From Bifidobacterium ramosum (GTDB lineage: Bacteria; Actinomycetota; Actinomycetes; Actinomycetales; Bifidobacteriaceae): a DNA stretch of 64,000 nucleotides. Numbering within the stretch: the first letter of the stretch is position 1; every line of letters begins with the position of its first letter. Made by a program: the position numbers and the translations under genes. The notes under the pieces were generated by a model. It saw only the letters and a list, made by a program, of their open reading frames with translations. It had not been told where the DNA came from and did not search any database. Below, in pieces: positions 7,924 through 16,906 of this stretch. The DNA is taken from positions 62,001-126,000 of the forward strand of contig NZ_WBSM01000010.1 in NCBI RefSeq assembly GCF_009299505.1, read 5' to 3'.

Positions 7924-10347
7924 ATGGCCGCAACTCAATCATCAACCGAATCGTCAGCCCAACCGACCCAGCCGTCCTTCGTCGAACGTCTCGCCTCGCG
8001 CGGCAGCATGCTCTACGGCGGCGACTACAACCCCGAACAGTGGCCAGAATCCGTCTGGCATGACGACATGCGGCTGTTCAAGGAAGCCGGCATCAACGAG
8101 GTCACCCTCAACGTCTTCTCGTGGGCGCAACTGCAACCCAGCGAAGACGAATACGACTTCAGCAAGCTCGACCGCATCGTCAAGACCGTCAGCGACGCTG
8201 GGCTATCGATCGTCATGGCCACGTCCACCGGCGCGCTGCCGGCATGGATGGCACTGCGTCACCCCGACGTCAACCGCGTCGACGAACGCGGCCGCAAGAT
8301 GCGTCACCGCGAACGTCACAACGCGTGCATTAACAGCCAGACCTTCCGCAAGTACTCCGCGGCGCTCGCCGGCAAACTCGCCGAACGTTACGGGCAACTG
8401 CCTAACCTCGTCGCATGGCACGTCGGCAACGAATACGGCGGCATGTGCTGGTGCGACACGTGCGCGGTCAAGTTCCGCGAGTGGCTGCACCGTAAATACG
8501 GCACGATTGAGGCCGTGAACGAGGCATGGAACTCGGCGTTCTGGAGCCACACCTACCACGGCTTCGACGAGATCTTCCCGCCGAACGAACTCGGCGACAC
8601 GACCAGCTGGGGCGGCAAGGCGATCCTCGGCGGGTTCTCGCTCGACTACCAGCGGTTCTACGGCGAGTGCGTGCTCGAGTCGTACAACGAGGAGAAGGCC
8701 GCGATCCGCAAGTTCGATCCGGTCAATCCGGTCACGACGAACATGATGGGCACGTATCCGACGTACGACTACTTCCGCTGGCGTGCGGGCGCGAGCGCGA
8801 CGGACGGGACGGTTGGCGACGCGGCCGGTGACGCGACTGCCGAAACAGCCGCGCCGACCGCAACCGCTGGCGGCGCGGACGTCGTCTCGTGGGACTCCTA
8901 CCCGCGCCCCGACACCGACCCCGCGAACGTTGCATTCTGCCACGAGCTCATGCGCGGCGTGGGCGGCGGCAAGCCGTTCATGCTCATGGAGCAGACCCCG
9001 AGCCGGCAGAACTGGATGGCGTACAACACGCAGAAGCGCCCCGGCCAGATGCGCGAGCTGAGCTGGCAGGCCGTCGCGCACGGCGCCGACACCGTGCAGT
9101 TCTTCCAGCTGCGGCAGAACCGGTCCGGCTGTGAGAAGTTCCACGGCGCGCTCGTGAGCTCCGACGGCACCGATCGCACGCGTGCGTTCAAGGAATGCGC
9201 CAAGCTGGGAGCCGAGCTGGGGCGCGTCTCTGGACGCATCCTCGGCAGTCGAGTGGTGCCGGCGAAAGTCGCGCTGATCTTCGACTGGCAGTCGCGCTGG
9301 GCGATCGGCATGTCCGCCGGCCCCACGATCTCGATGGATTACGTGGCCGAAGTGCAGCGGTGGTATCGCGAACTGCATCGTCGCAACATCCCGGTCGACA
9401 TTGTCGGCCCGTACGACTCGTACGATGCGTATGATCTCGTGCTCGCGCCGTGTCTGTATATGATGCGCGCGGATTTGGTCGAGCGGCTGCGCGCGTTCGT
9501 GACCGGCGGCGGACGGCTGCTGCTGACCGCATTGAGCGCGCTGACCGACGAACACGACAGCCTGTATCAGGGCGAGATCCCGGTGCCGCTGCGCGACCTG
9601 ACCGGCGTGTGGGTCGAGGAGACGGATGCGCTCGACCCGGATGCGGCCGTGGTACCGCTGCGGTTCGCGGGGCAGAGTTCGGCTGGTGTGGGTTCGGTTG
9701 ACGCGGCGGCCGATGTGACTGGCGATCGTGCTGTTGCGACGGGCGATCGCGCCGTTGCGGCTGACGGAAACGTCTCGGCCGCCGTTGCGCCCACGGACTA
9801 TACTGAAAATCCCGTCATTGCAGATAGTGCGAACGACGCAGCGGGCCCTCACGGCCGCGTGCTGTTCGACGTGCTCGAGGCCGATGAAGGCACAGAGGTA
9901 CTCGCCACCTATGGCAGCGAATACTACGTTGGTACGCCCGCCTTCACGTTCCGCCCGAGCGCGGGCAATGGCGGCGTGTTCTATGCGGCCACGTTCCCGG
10001 ACGATGCGGCCATGCCGCGTTTCGTGGATGCGCTGCTCGCCGGCACCGGCATTGTTGGGCTCACCGACGCGCCGCTGGTCGGCACGGTCGAACGGTCCGC
10101 AGCTGCACCGGATGCCACGGTGCCCGCTGACCTGCGCACGGTCGATCTTGAAGTCACCCGTCGCGTCGCAGCCGACGGCACCACGTTCACGTTCGTGCTC
10201 AACCCGGTGAACGCGCCCGTCGCGGTCGACCTGCCGGCGTCGCTCGCCGGTCGCGACCTGCTGACCGACACGACCGTCACCCCCGGCCACCGCGTCCTAC
10301 CCCCGTTCGCGGTACTCGTCATCGAATCCGAAAAGTTCCTGTCATGA
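7924..10347 (+). CDS. GH42 beta-galactosidase
   Basis: Intracellular beta-galactosidase of clan GH-A, 807 residues, predicted to release galactose from imported galacto-oligosaccharides. The TIM barrel opens with MLYGGDYNPEQWPE (29-42). The acid/base is Glu170 in WHVGNEYGG and the nucleophile Glu356 in MLMEQTPS. A Cys-rich metal-site remnant, CWCDTC, follows the acid/base. The start is set at 7924 because AAAGGAG lies ten bases upstream; an in-frame ATG at 7897 has no site. Residues 289-319 form an Ala/Thr/Gly/Asp-rich low-complexity insertion, and another lies near 575-625. The stop overlaps the next start (ATGA), so the two genes are translationally coupled. Confidence 0.96.
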   Translation: MAATQSSTESSAQPTQPSFVERLASRGSMLYGGDYNPEQWPESVWHDDMRLFKEAGINEVTLNVFSWAQLQPSEDEYDFSKLDRIVKTVSDAGLSIVMATSTGALPAWMALRHPDVNRVDERGRKMRHRERHNACINSQTFRKYSAALAGKLAERYGQLPNLVAWHVGNEYGGMCWCDTCAVKFREWLHRKYGTIEAVNEAWNSAFWSHTYHGFDEIFPPNELGDTTSWGGKAILGGFSLDYQRFYGECVLESYNEEKAAIRKFDPVNPVTTNMMGTYPTYDYFRWRAGASATDGTVGDAAGDATAETAAPTATAGGADVVSWDSYPRPDTDPANVAFCHELMRGVGGGKPFMLMEQTPSRQNWMAYNTQKRPGQMRELSWQAVAHGADTVQFFQLRQNRSGCEKFHGALVSSDGTDRTRAFKECAKLGAELGRVSGRILGSRVVPAKVALIFDWQSRWAIGMSAGPTISMDYVAEVQRWYRELHRRNIPVDIVGPYDSYDAYDLVLAPCLYMMRADLVERLRAFVTGGGRLLLTALSALTDEHDSLYQGEIPVPLRDLTGVWVEETDALDPDAAVVPLRFAGQSSAGVGSVDAAADVTGDRAVATGDRAVAADGNVSAAVAPTDYTENPVIADSANDAAGPHGRVLFDVLEADEGTEVLATYGSEYYVGTPAFTFRPSAGNGGVFYAATFPDDAAMPRFVDALLAGTGIVGLTDAPLVGTVERSAAAPDATVPADLRTVDLEVTRRVAADGTTFTFVLNPVNAPVAVDLPASLAGRDLLTDTTVTPGHRVLPPFAVLVIESEKFLS

Positions 10348-11408
10348 CCTCAACCGCATACCTGTTCGCGCACTTCACCGGCACCGAACAATCGGCCACC
10401 GACGAGCAGATCTACTTCGCGCTCAGCCGTGACGGCATCCACTGGCATGACACCCGTCCGAACGGTCATCCAGCTCTCGAATCAACGGTGGGCGAGCGCG
10501 GCGTCCGCGACCCATTCCTCATCCGTGCGCACGGCAACGGTGACTCCACGGCCGCAATCGCCGCGCACAGCCCGCGTGCGTACCTGCTCGCCACCGACCT
10601 GAGCATCTACCATCGCGGTGGCTGGGCCACCGGTCGCGCCCGAGAAACCGGCAGCACCAGCATCGTCATCTGGGAAACCGACGATTTCGCGCACTGGAGC
10701 GAACCGCGACTCGCCCCGATTGCCGCAGCCATTCCCGGCGCATGCTTCGCGTGGGCGCCCGAAGCCTGCTGGGATGAGGCGCGTCGGCAGTACATCGTCT
10801 ACTGGGCCACCGGCTCGCACACGGTAAACGCGCATGGCGACTTCCAGAACATGTATTACGCCACCACTCGCGATTTCGTGCGCTTTTCGGAGCCGGTCAA
10901 GTGGATCGACCGCGAGTCGTACTGCATCGACACCACCATGATCCACGCCGATGACGGCTGGTGGTACCGCGCGTCCGGCGACGGCCAGATCACCATCGAA
11001 CGCACGCGCAACCCGTACGCGGTCACCGACGCGCCGCGAGCCGACCTCGAGACCGGCGACGGCGTGGACGAGTGGGCGTATGTCGGCATACTCAGTTCGA
11101 TCTTCGACGACGATCGGCTGAGCGGCGGCTATCTGGAAGGCCCGGAACTGTTCCGGTTCAACGAGTCCGACGTGCGTGTGATCGATGGGCGGCCGATGCG
11201 ATACGGGCTGATGTGCGACCAGTACCGGCTCGGGCGCGGGTATCTGCCATTCCGGTCGGCCGACTTGGGCAGTGCGGCACGTGCGGATTGGGATGCGGCG
11301 ACGGATGTCGATCTCGGTTCGCTCAAGAAGCGGCACGGTGGCGTTCTGCCGATCACCGATGCCGAATACGCGGCGATCGAGCGGGCGTTCGGAATGATGG
11401 AACGGTAG
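10344..11408 (+). CDS. GH43-like glycoside hydrolase (alpha-L-arabinofuranosidase type)
   Basis: Predicted five-bladed propeller hydrolase, 354 residues, cytoplasmic. The family's three acidic residues are visible: Asp56 (GVRDPF), Asp196 (CIDTTM) and Glu265 (YLEGPELF). It is a close relative of the protein at 41934, with the shared words HFTG, LSRDG, YYAT, VKWIDR, ITIERTRNPY and LKKRHG, and a more distant one of the proteins at 23748 and 25991. These relatives are expected to release terminal L-arabinofuranose from arabinogalactan or arabinan side chains; the precise linkage cannot be read from sequence. Its ATG overlaps the GH42 stop and no clear binding site precedes it, which supports coupling. 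Confidence 0.85.
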   Translation: MTSTAYLFAHFTGTEQSATDEQIYFALSRDGIHWHDTRPNGHPALESTVGERGVRDPFLIRAHGNGDSTAAIAAHSPRAYLLATDLSIYHRGGWATGRARETGSTSIVIWETDDFAHWSEPRLAPIAAAIPGACFAWAPEACWDEARRQYIVYWATGSHTVNAHGDFQNMYYATTRDFVRFSEPVKWIDRESYCIDTTMIHADDGWWYRASGDGQITIERTRNPYAVTDAPRADLETGDGVDEWAYVGILSSIFDDDRLSGGYLEGPELFRFNESDVRVIDGRPMRYGLMCDQYRLGRGYLPFRSADLGSAARADWDAATDVDLGSLKKRHGGVLPITDAEYAAIERAFGMMER

Positions 11409-11445
11409 TGAGTCGTAGCGAGTCAAGGGAAAGGAGCGTGCCACT

Positions 11446-13584
11446 ATGTCGGTGGTGCTGAACGGACGTTCCGCAGTCCGTTGGAATGATGCGGAAACAT
11501 CGGCCGTGCCGGAACCGGTCGCGTACGCGATCGAAGATCTGACGCATGATCTGGACATCGCGTTCGCGGGAGACGATGCTGCAGATGCTACGGATGGCGC
11601 GACGATCGTCGTACGATTCGACCGTACGCTCGCGACCGAACAGTACCGCGTGACCGTCGATGCGGCTGCGAACGTGGTGATCGTCGCCGGTGCGGACGAT
11701 CTCGGCTGCATCTACGGCCTGTACGCGATCAGCCGCGCATGGCTCGGCTTCGAGGACTTCTGGTTCTGGAACGACCAGCGCCCGGCCCCGCGCGCCTCAC
11801 TCAGTCTCCCTGATACCGCGCGGCTCGACTCGCATCCCGCCGCCGTGCGCTACCGCGGCTGGTTCGTCAACGACGAGGTGCTTATCGTCTCGTGGAATAT
11901 CCGCAACGATAACGAACTGACGTGGCGCATGATCTTTGCGACGCTCCTGCGTGCCGGCGGCAACCTCGTCATCCCTGGTTCCGGGCAGAACATGGCCCCG
12001 CACTGGGATCTCGCGCATCGCATGGGACTGTATGTCAACCAGCATCACGCCACGCCGCTCGGCTCGCGGCTGTTCTCCGAAGCCTATCCCGGTCTCAAGC
12101 CGCGCTGGCCCGAGGATCGCGACAAGTACGAGACGCTGTGGCGCGAGGCGATCGCGCAGCGTTGCGGAACCGACGCGGCGACCACGTGCGACGATCCGGC
12201 GGCCGGCAGACATGACGATCCGAAGGTCGTATGGACGCTCGGCTTCCGTGGCAGCTGCGACGGCCCGTTCTGGACCGACGATCCGCGATACGTCACCGAC
12301 GAGGAGCGCGGCCGTGTGCTGTCCGAGGCGATGCGCGACGAATACGATCTCGTCCGCGCCGCCGATCCGCACGCGCCGGTCGCCGTGTATCTGTACTCCG
12401 AATCGCTTGAACTGTACCGCAAGGGACTGCTGCACTTCCCCGACGACGTCATCAAGATCTGGTCCGACAACGGCTACGGCCGCATGATGGTGCGCCGCAA
12501 CGGCAACTGGGACCCGCGCGAGCCGGCCATGCCCGACGCCGCCGACCCCGGCGAGAACGGCATCTACTATCACGCGTCGTTCTTCGATCTGCAGGCCGCG
12601 AACCATATCACCCAGATGCCTGAATCCGCCGACGACATCACACGCGAACTCGAAACCGTACTCGCGCACGGCGGCGACTCACTGTGGGTCGTCAACTGTT
12701 CGAACGTCAAGCCGCACGTCGTCACGCTCGACCTCATCGCCCGCCTGTGGCGCGACGGTTCGCTGGATGGGACGGGAGAGTCGGTCGAGTCGCAGGTCGA
12801 CGCGTTCCTGCTCGATTACTGCCGTCGCTACTACGGCGAGCCGTGCGCGCCGGCCGTGGTGCGACTGTTCCGCGCGTACTGGGATGCGGCCGCGCGTTTC
12901 GGCGACGAGTGGGATCAGCGGTGCGGCGAACAGCTGTACACGTACATCCCGCGCATGATGATCACGCACTACCTGTCCGGCAGTCGCGACGAGGAGGATG
13001 ATCTCACGTGGCTGGTGCATGGCGACTTCGCGGCGCAGATCGCGTGGGTCAAGCGGCTGTGCGCGGATGCGTTGCCGCGATACGAGCGGCTCGTGCGCGA
13101 TTGCGACCGTGCCGCGCTCGACGCGGAGGACACCGGTAACGTCGGCGCCCACGCCGCACGGCTCATCCGCGACACGATCGGCCTGCAGTCGACCGTCTAC
13201 CGCGAATGCGTGGCCGGCACGCTGCTCGTCTGCGAGTCGCTCGAGCGGGCGCTCGCCGGCGACTTCAAGCACGCGTTCTACCGCGCCGGACTCGCCCGCG
13301 AGCGGTTTGCGGCCGGTGACGCGGCGATGCGCGCTCGCGAGCACGGCGTCTGGCAGGGGTTCTGGTCGAACGACTGTCTTGCGGACGTGAAGTTCTCCGG
13401 GCAGGTATGTGCCGCGCTCATGGCCTACCTGCGCAACCGCGGCGACGGCCCGCACTACGTCGGCTGGAAGCACGAGTTCTGTTACGCCGAGCAGTGGCGC
13501 GACGTGATCGTCGTGCTCAATATGGAGAACCACGAGTCCGATGACGCGATCTTCCAGGCCATGAAGCGCGCGTGGCAGGAATGA
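11446..13584 (+). CDS. GH115-like alpha-glucuronidase
   Basis: A 712-residue cytoplasmic protein predicted to remove (4-O-methyl)-glucuronic acid side groups. Residues about 65-120 resemble the GH115 N-terminal domain (GADDLGCIYGLYAISR, then an FEDFWFWNDQ stretch). The barrel follows, with VRYRGWFVNDE (about 131-141), a GFRGSCDGPFW stretch, IKIWSDNGYGRMMVRR where GH115 proteins have a DDN-type motif, and YYHASFFDL. The start follows GGAAAGGAGCGTGCC. It extends the AGP set with a glucuronate-removing step. The last codons (TGG CAG GAA TGA) lie inside the left arm of a family D palindrome (13572-13621), so the C-terminus was fixed by that repeat. GH115 membership is likely rather than certain. 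Confidence 0.78.
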   Translation: MSVVLNGRSAVRWNDAETSAVPEPVAYAIEDLTHDLDIAFAGDDAADATDGATIVVRFDRTLATEQYRVTVDAAANVVIVAGADDLGCIYGLYAISRAWLGFEDFWFWNDQRPAPRASLSLPDTARLDSHPAAVRYRGWFVNDEVLIVSWNIRNDNELTWRMIFATLLRAGGNLVIPGSGQNMAPHWDLAHRMGLYVNQHHATPLGSRLFSEAYPGLKPRWPEDRDKYETLWREAIAQRCGTDAATTCDDPAAGRHDDPKVVWTLGFRGSCDGPFWTDDPRYVTDEERGRVLSEAMRDEYDLVRAADPHAPVAVYLYSESLELYRKGLLHFPDDVIKIWSDNGYGRMMVRRNGNWDPREPAMPDAADPGENGIYYHASFFDLQAANHITQMPESADDITRELETVLAHGGDSLWVVNCSNVKPHVVTLDLIARLWRDGSLDGTGESVESQVDAFLLDYCRRYYGEPCAPAVVRLFRAYWDAAARFGDEWDQRCGEQLYTYIPRMMITHYLSGSRDEEDDLTWLVHGDFAAQIAWVKRLCADALPRYERLVRDCDRAALDAEDTGNVGAHAARLIRDTIGLQSTVYRECVAGTLLVCESLERALAGDFKHAFYRAGLARERFAAGDAAMRAREHGVWQGFWSNDCLADVKFSGQVCAALMAYLRNRGDGPHYVGWKHEFCYAEQWRDVIVVLNMENHESDDAIFQAMKRAWQE

Positions 13585-13745
13585 CTCGCCGAGCGGTGCG
13601 TCAGCGAGTCATTTCTGCCACGCTCATTATTGCGTGGCGGTTTTGTCTCGCTGACGCGGCTCTCCGCGAGCGTTTTCCGCCGCTGGGTGACGGTTGTGGC
13701 GGTTTTCGCTCGCTGACGTGGCCGTGAGCGAGTCATTTCCGCCAC
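13572..13745. repeat. Family D palindromes, three tandem 50-bp units overlapping the GH115 stop
   Basis: Units at 13572-13621, 13634-13683 and 13696-13745, each exactly 50 bp and exactly 62 bp apart. Outer arms are GTGGCRG paired with CYGCCAC. The inner stem varies between GAATGACTCGC/GCGAGTCATTTC and TTTTCGCTCGC forms. The first unit overlaps the last four codons of the GH115 gene. Confidence 0.85.
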
Positions 13746-13877
13746 GCGCTGGGCGGCGCGGGCGCCGCGTGGTCCAGCATGCGGGTGCCGCGCGAGGTGC
13801 GAACGCGAACGCCGGTCTCCAGTCATTCCTCAGCCTGCCGACTATACTCGGGAACATTGCATAGGGGAGGTCCTGAC

Positions 13878-14678
13878 ATGGCTGATGACGACAAGCTGGA
13901 GACGACCGGTGCGGATCCCGCGGCCGCGAACGACGCGAACAATACGAACGACACGAACAGCACGGTTCTCACGGACGAGCAGCTGGCCGCCGTCGCCGCG
14001 CTGGCCAGTACGAACAAGTACGCCAAGCAGTCGAAATGGACGACGTTCAAGGAGCTGCCGCGCGAGGACAAATGGCCGTTCTTCGTGCAGCACTTCCTGC
14101 TCGGCACGGTTATCGCCGCGGTCGCCGTCGCGGTCGTGGTCTCGCTCGTCGTAACGTTCCTCACGCGTCCGCCGCAGGCCGAGCTGACCGTCGCCGGCTT
14201 CGGCCTCGACGACTACACGAGCCAGCTGGACGAACTCAAGTCCGGTTTCGTCACGCAGCGGAAGATCGACGACGATCGGCTGGTGCAGATCACTGGCACG
14301 TACAACATCGGCGGCAACGGGTACACCGACGATTCGGCCAAGGTGATGACGATGGTCACGGCCGGCGACATCAACATGATGATCGCGGACAAGGATACGT
14401 TCGCCGAACTCAACGCGAGGCAGCTGGTGTCCGCGATGTCGGCCGCGGAGGACACGTCGACGCTCGACGGGTTCGCGAAGTCCGGTGCGCTGGTCGACAA
14501 ACAGGGCGAGCCGACCGACGACGTCACGCAGGCGTACGGTCTCGACCTGTCGAAGTCGGCGACGTGGACGTCGATCACGGGACTGCCGGACGACATGATC
14601 GTCGGGTTCAGCAACATCAACGATGACATGAACAAGACGCGCGCGCAGGAATTCGTCGACTATCTCCGGTTCGAGTGA
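13878..14678 (+). CDS. Single-span membrane protein of unknown function
   Basis: I do not recognise this 266-residue protein. It has an acidic, Asn/Thr/Asp-rich N-terminal stretch (1-35), a charged segment with TTFKELPREDKWPFF, one membrane helix at about 73-96 (LLGTVIAAVAVAVVVSLVVTF) and a soluble part of about 170 residues. With the N-terminus inside, the C-terminal domain would be outside the cell. That domain (TVAGFGLDDYTSQL, IADKDTFAELNARQ, ITGLPDDMIVGF) has no catalytic motif I can see. The start is taken at 13878 because GGGGAGG lies seven bases upstream; an upstream ATG at 13779 would add a repeat-derived stretch. TATACT at 13843-13848 may be its -10 box. Similar proteins accompany sugar loci, perhaps aiding a transporter, but this is a guess. 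Confidence 0.8.
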   Translation: MADDDKLETTGADPAAANDANNTNDTNSTVLTDEQLAAVAALASTNKYAKQSKWTTFKELPREDKWPFFVQHFLLGTVIAAVAVAVVVSLVVTFLTRPPQAELTVAGFGLDDYTSQLDELKSGFVTQRKIDDDRLVQITGTYNIGGNGYTDDSAKVMTMVTAGDINMMIADKDTFAELNARQLVSAMSAAEDTSTLDGFAKSGALVDKQGEPTDDVTQAYGLDLSKSATWTSITGLPDDMIVGFSNINDDMNKTRAQEFVDYLRFE

Positions 14679-14734
14679 GTCGGACGGAGGGCGGCGCGCC
14701 TGAGTGATCGTCGTTGCGGCGTCATGGTGCGCGA

Positions 14735-14784
14735 GTGGCGGAAAACGCCCGCTGAGACATGTCTCAGCGGGCGTTTTCCGCCAC
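14735..14784. repeat. Family D palindrome, perfect copy
   Basis: GTGGCGGAAAACGCCCGCTGAG, six-base centre, then the exact reverse complement. It is 50 bp long. Relative to other copies (AACGCTCGC) it has AACGCCCGC with the matching change GGGCGTT on the other arm, a compensatory substitution that keeps the stem. It may also act as a terminator for the membrane-protein gene. Confidence 0.85.
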
Positions 14785-14875
14785 TCGGAGAGGTGCACGA
14801 CGTCATCGTAACCGATCCTAACGTTATGCGAACCATCGTAACCCTGTCCGATGCATCGTCCGGTGACGTGCGCGT

Positions 14876-14891
14876 ATTGTAGCGCAACAAT
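14876..14891. promoter_or_regulatory. Candidate LacI-type operator ATTGTAGCGCAACAAT
   Basis: Inverted repeat ATTGTwGCGCwACAAT in the promoter region of the solute-binding gene at 15173. It matches the perfect palindrome ATTGTAGCGCTACAAT at 31114-31129 in front of GH31 at all but one position. The shared sequence suggests that one regulator, possibly the LacI protein encoded at 33460, controls both. Confidence 0.6.
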
Positions 14892-15016
14892 ACTTGCGTC
14901 GTCTTGTTTTCCTGATATTCCGCCATGCTGCCGTATTGCCGTCGGTCCGGTTGACAACGGGATAACTTTTCTTGACGTTTGCGCATGGTGTCGCATCGCC
15001 GCATGGTGCATATTAG

Positions 15017-15031
15017 ATATCGTTAACCCCA
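15017..15031. promoter_or_regulatory. Candidate operator ATATCGTTAACCCCA
   Basis: The half-site GTTAACCCCA also occurs at 19291-19300 before the paralogous solute-binding gene. It is followed within 15 bases by GTGAGGTGACGG. A more degenerate TAACCGATCCTAACG lies at 14809-14823. Together with the sites at 19040 and 19284 it fits control of both solute-binding genes by the LacI protein encoded at 17950. Confidence 0.5.
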
Positions 15032-15172
15032 ACGCAGTGAGGTGACGGTGAATCGGTTCGGCGGCATCTGCGTGAGAACCTCGTCGTGGTGTTACGTAGA
15101 TGTCACCGAGCCGATTCACCGGCGCACGAAGACGGTGCGCCGAGAGTCCATATGATCAAGGGAGAATAGGCA

Positions 15173-16774
15173 ATGAGTCGAAACAACGTTACCAAGCGGG
15201 CCATGGCCGCCATCGCGGCCGTCGGCGCCATGTCGATGATGCTGGCGGGCTGCGGTTCCAACGGCGCCGGCGAGCAGACCAAGGACGGCAAGCCGCTGGT
15301 CAAGGTCATGTTTCAGAACGCGACCAACCAGGACGTCAAGACCATGGCCTGGACGAAGGACCTCGAGAAGGCGTGCGGCTGCACGATCGAGTGGTCGCAG
15401 GTCTCGGATACGCAGTGGGCGCAGCAGAAGTCCGCGACCCTGTCCGCCGGCAACCCGGCCGACGTGACGATCCGCGGCTACCATCCGTCGGATGCGCAGA
15501 AGTACCAGTTCTTCGAGGACCTGTCGGACGATCTCGACAAGATGCCGAACGTCGAGAAGTTCTTCAAGGAGCAGCCAGTCGCGCAGGGCATGGTCACCAC
15601 GCCGGACGGCAAGATGTACACGCTGCCGCGTTATCAGGGCAAGCTGTACAAGGCGTCCGGCCAGCACCTGTTCATCAACAAGACCTGGCTCGACAAGCTC
15701 GGTCTGCAGGTGCCGAAGACCTGGGACGAGCTGTTCAAGGTGATGGACGCGTTCAAGACGCAGGATCCGAACGGCAACGGCCAAGCCGACGAGATCCCGT
15801 ACGCGATGCGCAACCTCGACATGACCGGCTTCGGCTGGTGGAGCCCGTTCCTGTTCCTCAACTCGACCGGCATCGCCACGCAGTTCAACAACAGCCCGTC
15901 GCGATTCGGCTTCTACGTCAAGGACGGCAAGGTCAAGAACTTCATGATCGAACAGGAATACCGCGACGTGATCGACTTCCTGCATGAGATGATCGAGAAG
16001 GGCTACAGCCCGAAGGATTCGCTGACGCAGGACTCGTCCAAGTACTACGCGTCGCTGACCGGTTCGTCGGACGGCAAGACCGCCACCGTGGGTCTCGCGA
16101 TCACCAACACGGCCTCCGCGTTCGGTGATCTGGCCGACGAATACGAGGCGATCGAATGGCCGGCCTCCAAGTCCGGCGTGACCGCCAAGGCCGACTTCTC
16201 GCAGGATGCCGGCGCGTTCGACGACTACGGCGTGGCCGTGTCCGCCGACGCCCCGAACAAGGACGCGATCTTCAAGCTCATCAACGCCCTGTACGATGGC
16301 TCCACGAACTCCATCACGCAGCGCTACGGCACCATCGGCGACTGGATCACCAAGGACTCCGACACCGAGTACACCATCAATCCGAAGCTGTGGAAGCTGG
16401 GCGCCAACGATAAGCAGCCTGCGTTCATGGACCGCTTCGCCGGCTGGATCCCGGATTCCGTCACCATCAAGGGCGACACCTCCGCCGAGCAGCTCAAGGA
16501 GGCCGACGACGTGTACGCCGACCAGCTCAAGGCCGTGGGCGACGACTACTTCCCGGTGTCGATCGTGCCGAGCGACGAGGACTCCACCACGCTGTCGAAC
16601 GACAACGCGAACATCATGGGCGCCGCGCTTGTGCAGTCCGCGAAGTGGATCCAGGACGGCGGCCTGACCGACGACGCTTGGAACTCCTACGTCGAGGGCC
16701 TCAAGGGCATGAACATCGAGCAGGACGCCCAGCTATGGCAGAAGTGGCTCGACGAAGCCAACAAGAAAGACTGA
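15173..16774 (+). CDS. Extracellular solute-binding lipoprotein of a CUT1 sugar ABC importer
   Basis: Sugar-capturing lipoprotein, 533 residues. A basic N-terminus and hydrophobic core end in the lipobox LAGC with Cys27, so it is anchored on the outer face of the membrane. The mature part has the features of LplA-type binding proteins (QWAQQKSATLSAGNPADV, KTWDELFKVMDAFK, DPNGNGQADEIPYAM). It closely resembles the protein at 19421, with long identical stretches in the first half. The difference lies mainly in the last third and in short loops, so ligand preference may differ. It has no permease of its own and probably shares those at 21216/22237 or 2/878. The start follows AAGGGAGAATAGGCA. Two operator candidates lie upstream. 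Confidence 0.95.
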   Translation: MSRNNVTKRAMAAIAAVGAMSMMLAGCGSNGAGEQTKDGKPLVKVMFQNATNQDVKTMAWTKDLEKACGCTIEWSQVSDTQWAQQKSATLSAGNPADVTIRGYHPSDAQKYQFFEDLSDDLDKMPNVEKFFKEQPVAQGMVTTPDGKMYTLPRYQGKLYKASGQHLFINKTWLDKLGLQVPKTWDELFKVMDAFKTQDPNGNGQADEIPYAMRNLDMTGFGWWSPFLFLNSTGIATQFNNSPSRFGFYVKDGKVKNFMIEQEYRDVIDFLHEMIEKGYSPKDSLTQDSSKYYASLTGSSDGKTATVGLAITNTASAFGDLADEYEAIEWPASKSGVTAKADFSQDAGAFDDYGVAVSADAPNKDAIFKLINALYDGSTNSITQRYGTIGDWITKDSDTEYTINPKLWKLGANDKQPAFMDRFAGWIPDSVTIKGDTSAEQLKEADDVYADQLKAVGDDYFPVSIVPSDEDSTTLSNDNANIMGAALVQSAKWIQDGGLTDDAWNSYVEGLKGMNIEQDAQLWQKWLDEANKKD

Positions 16775-16799
16775 TTCGTTTCCTCCTTCCTTTCCTCAA

Positions 16800-16829
16800 G
16801 GTTCCCCTTCCGTTCGCGGGAGGGGAACC
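16800..16829 (+). terminator. Probable intrinsic terminator
   Basis: GGTTCCCCTTCC, loop GTTCGC, then GGGAGGGGAACC, followed by TCCTTCC. It lies 26 bases after the solute-binding gene and before the convergent AraC gene, so it may work for either strand. Confidence 0.65.
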
Positions 16830-16906
16830 TCCTTCCGTGTCTGCGCGTGCGTGCGTCGGGGCGTCGGGGTGCCGCGGCGTTGCGCCGCCGCGCTCGGCCG
16901 CCCGGC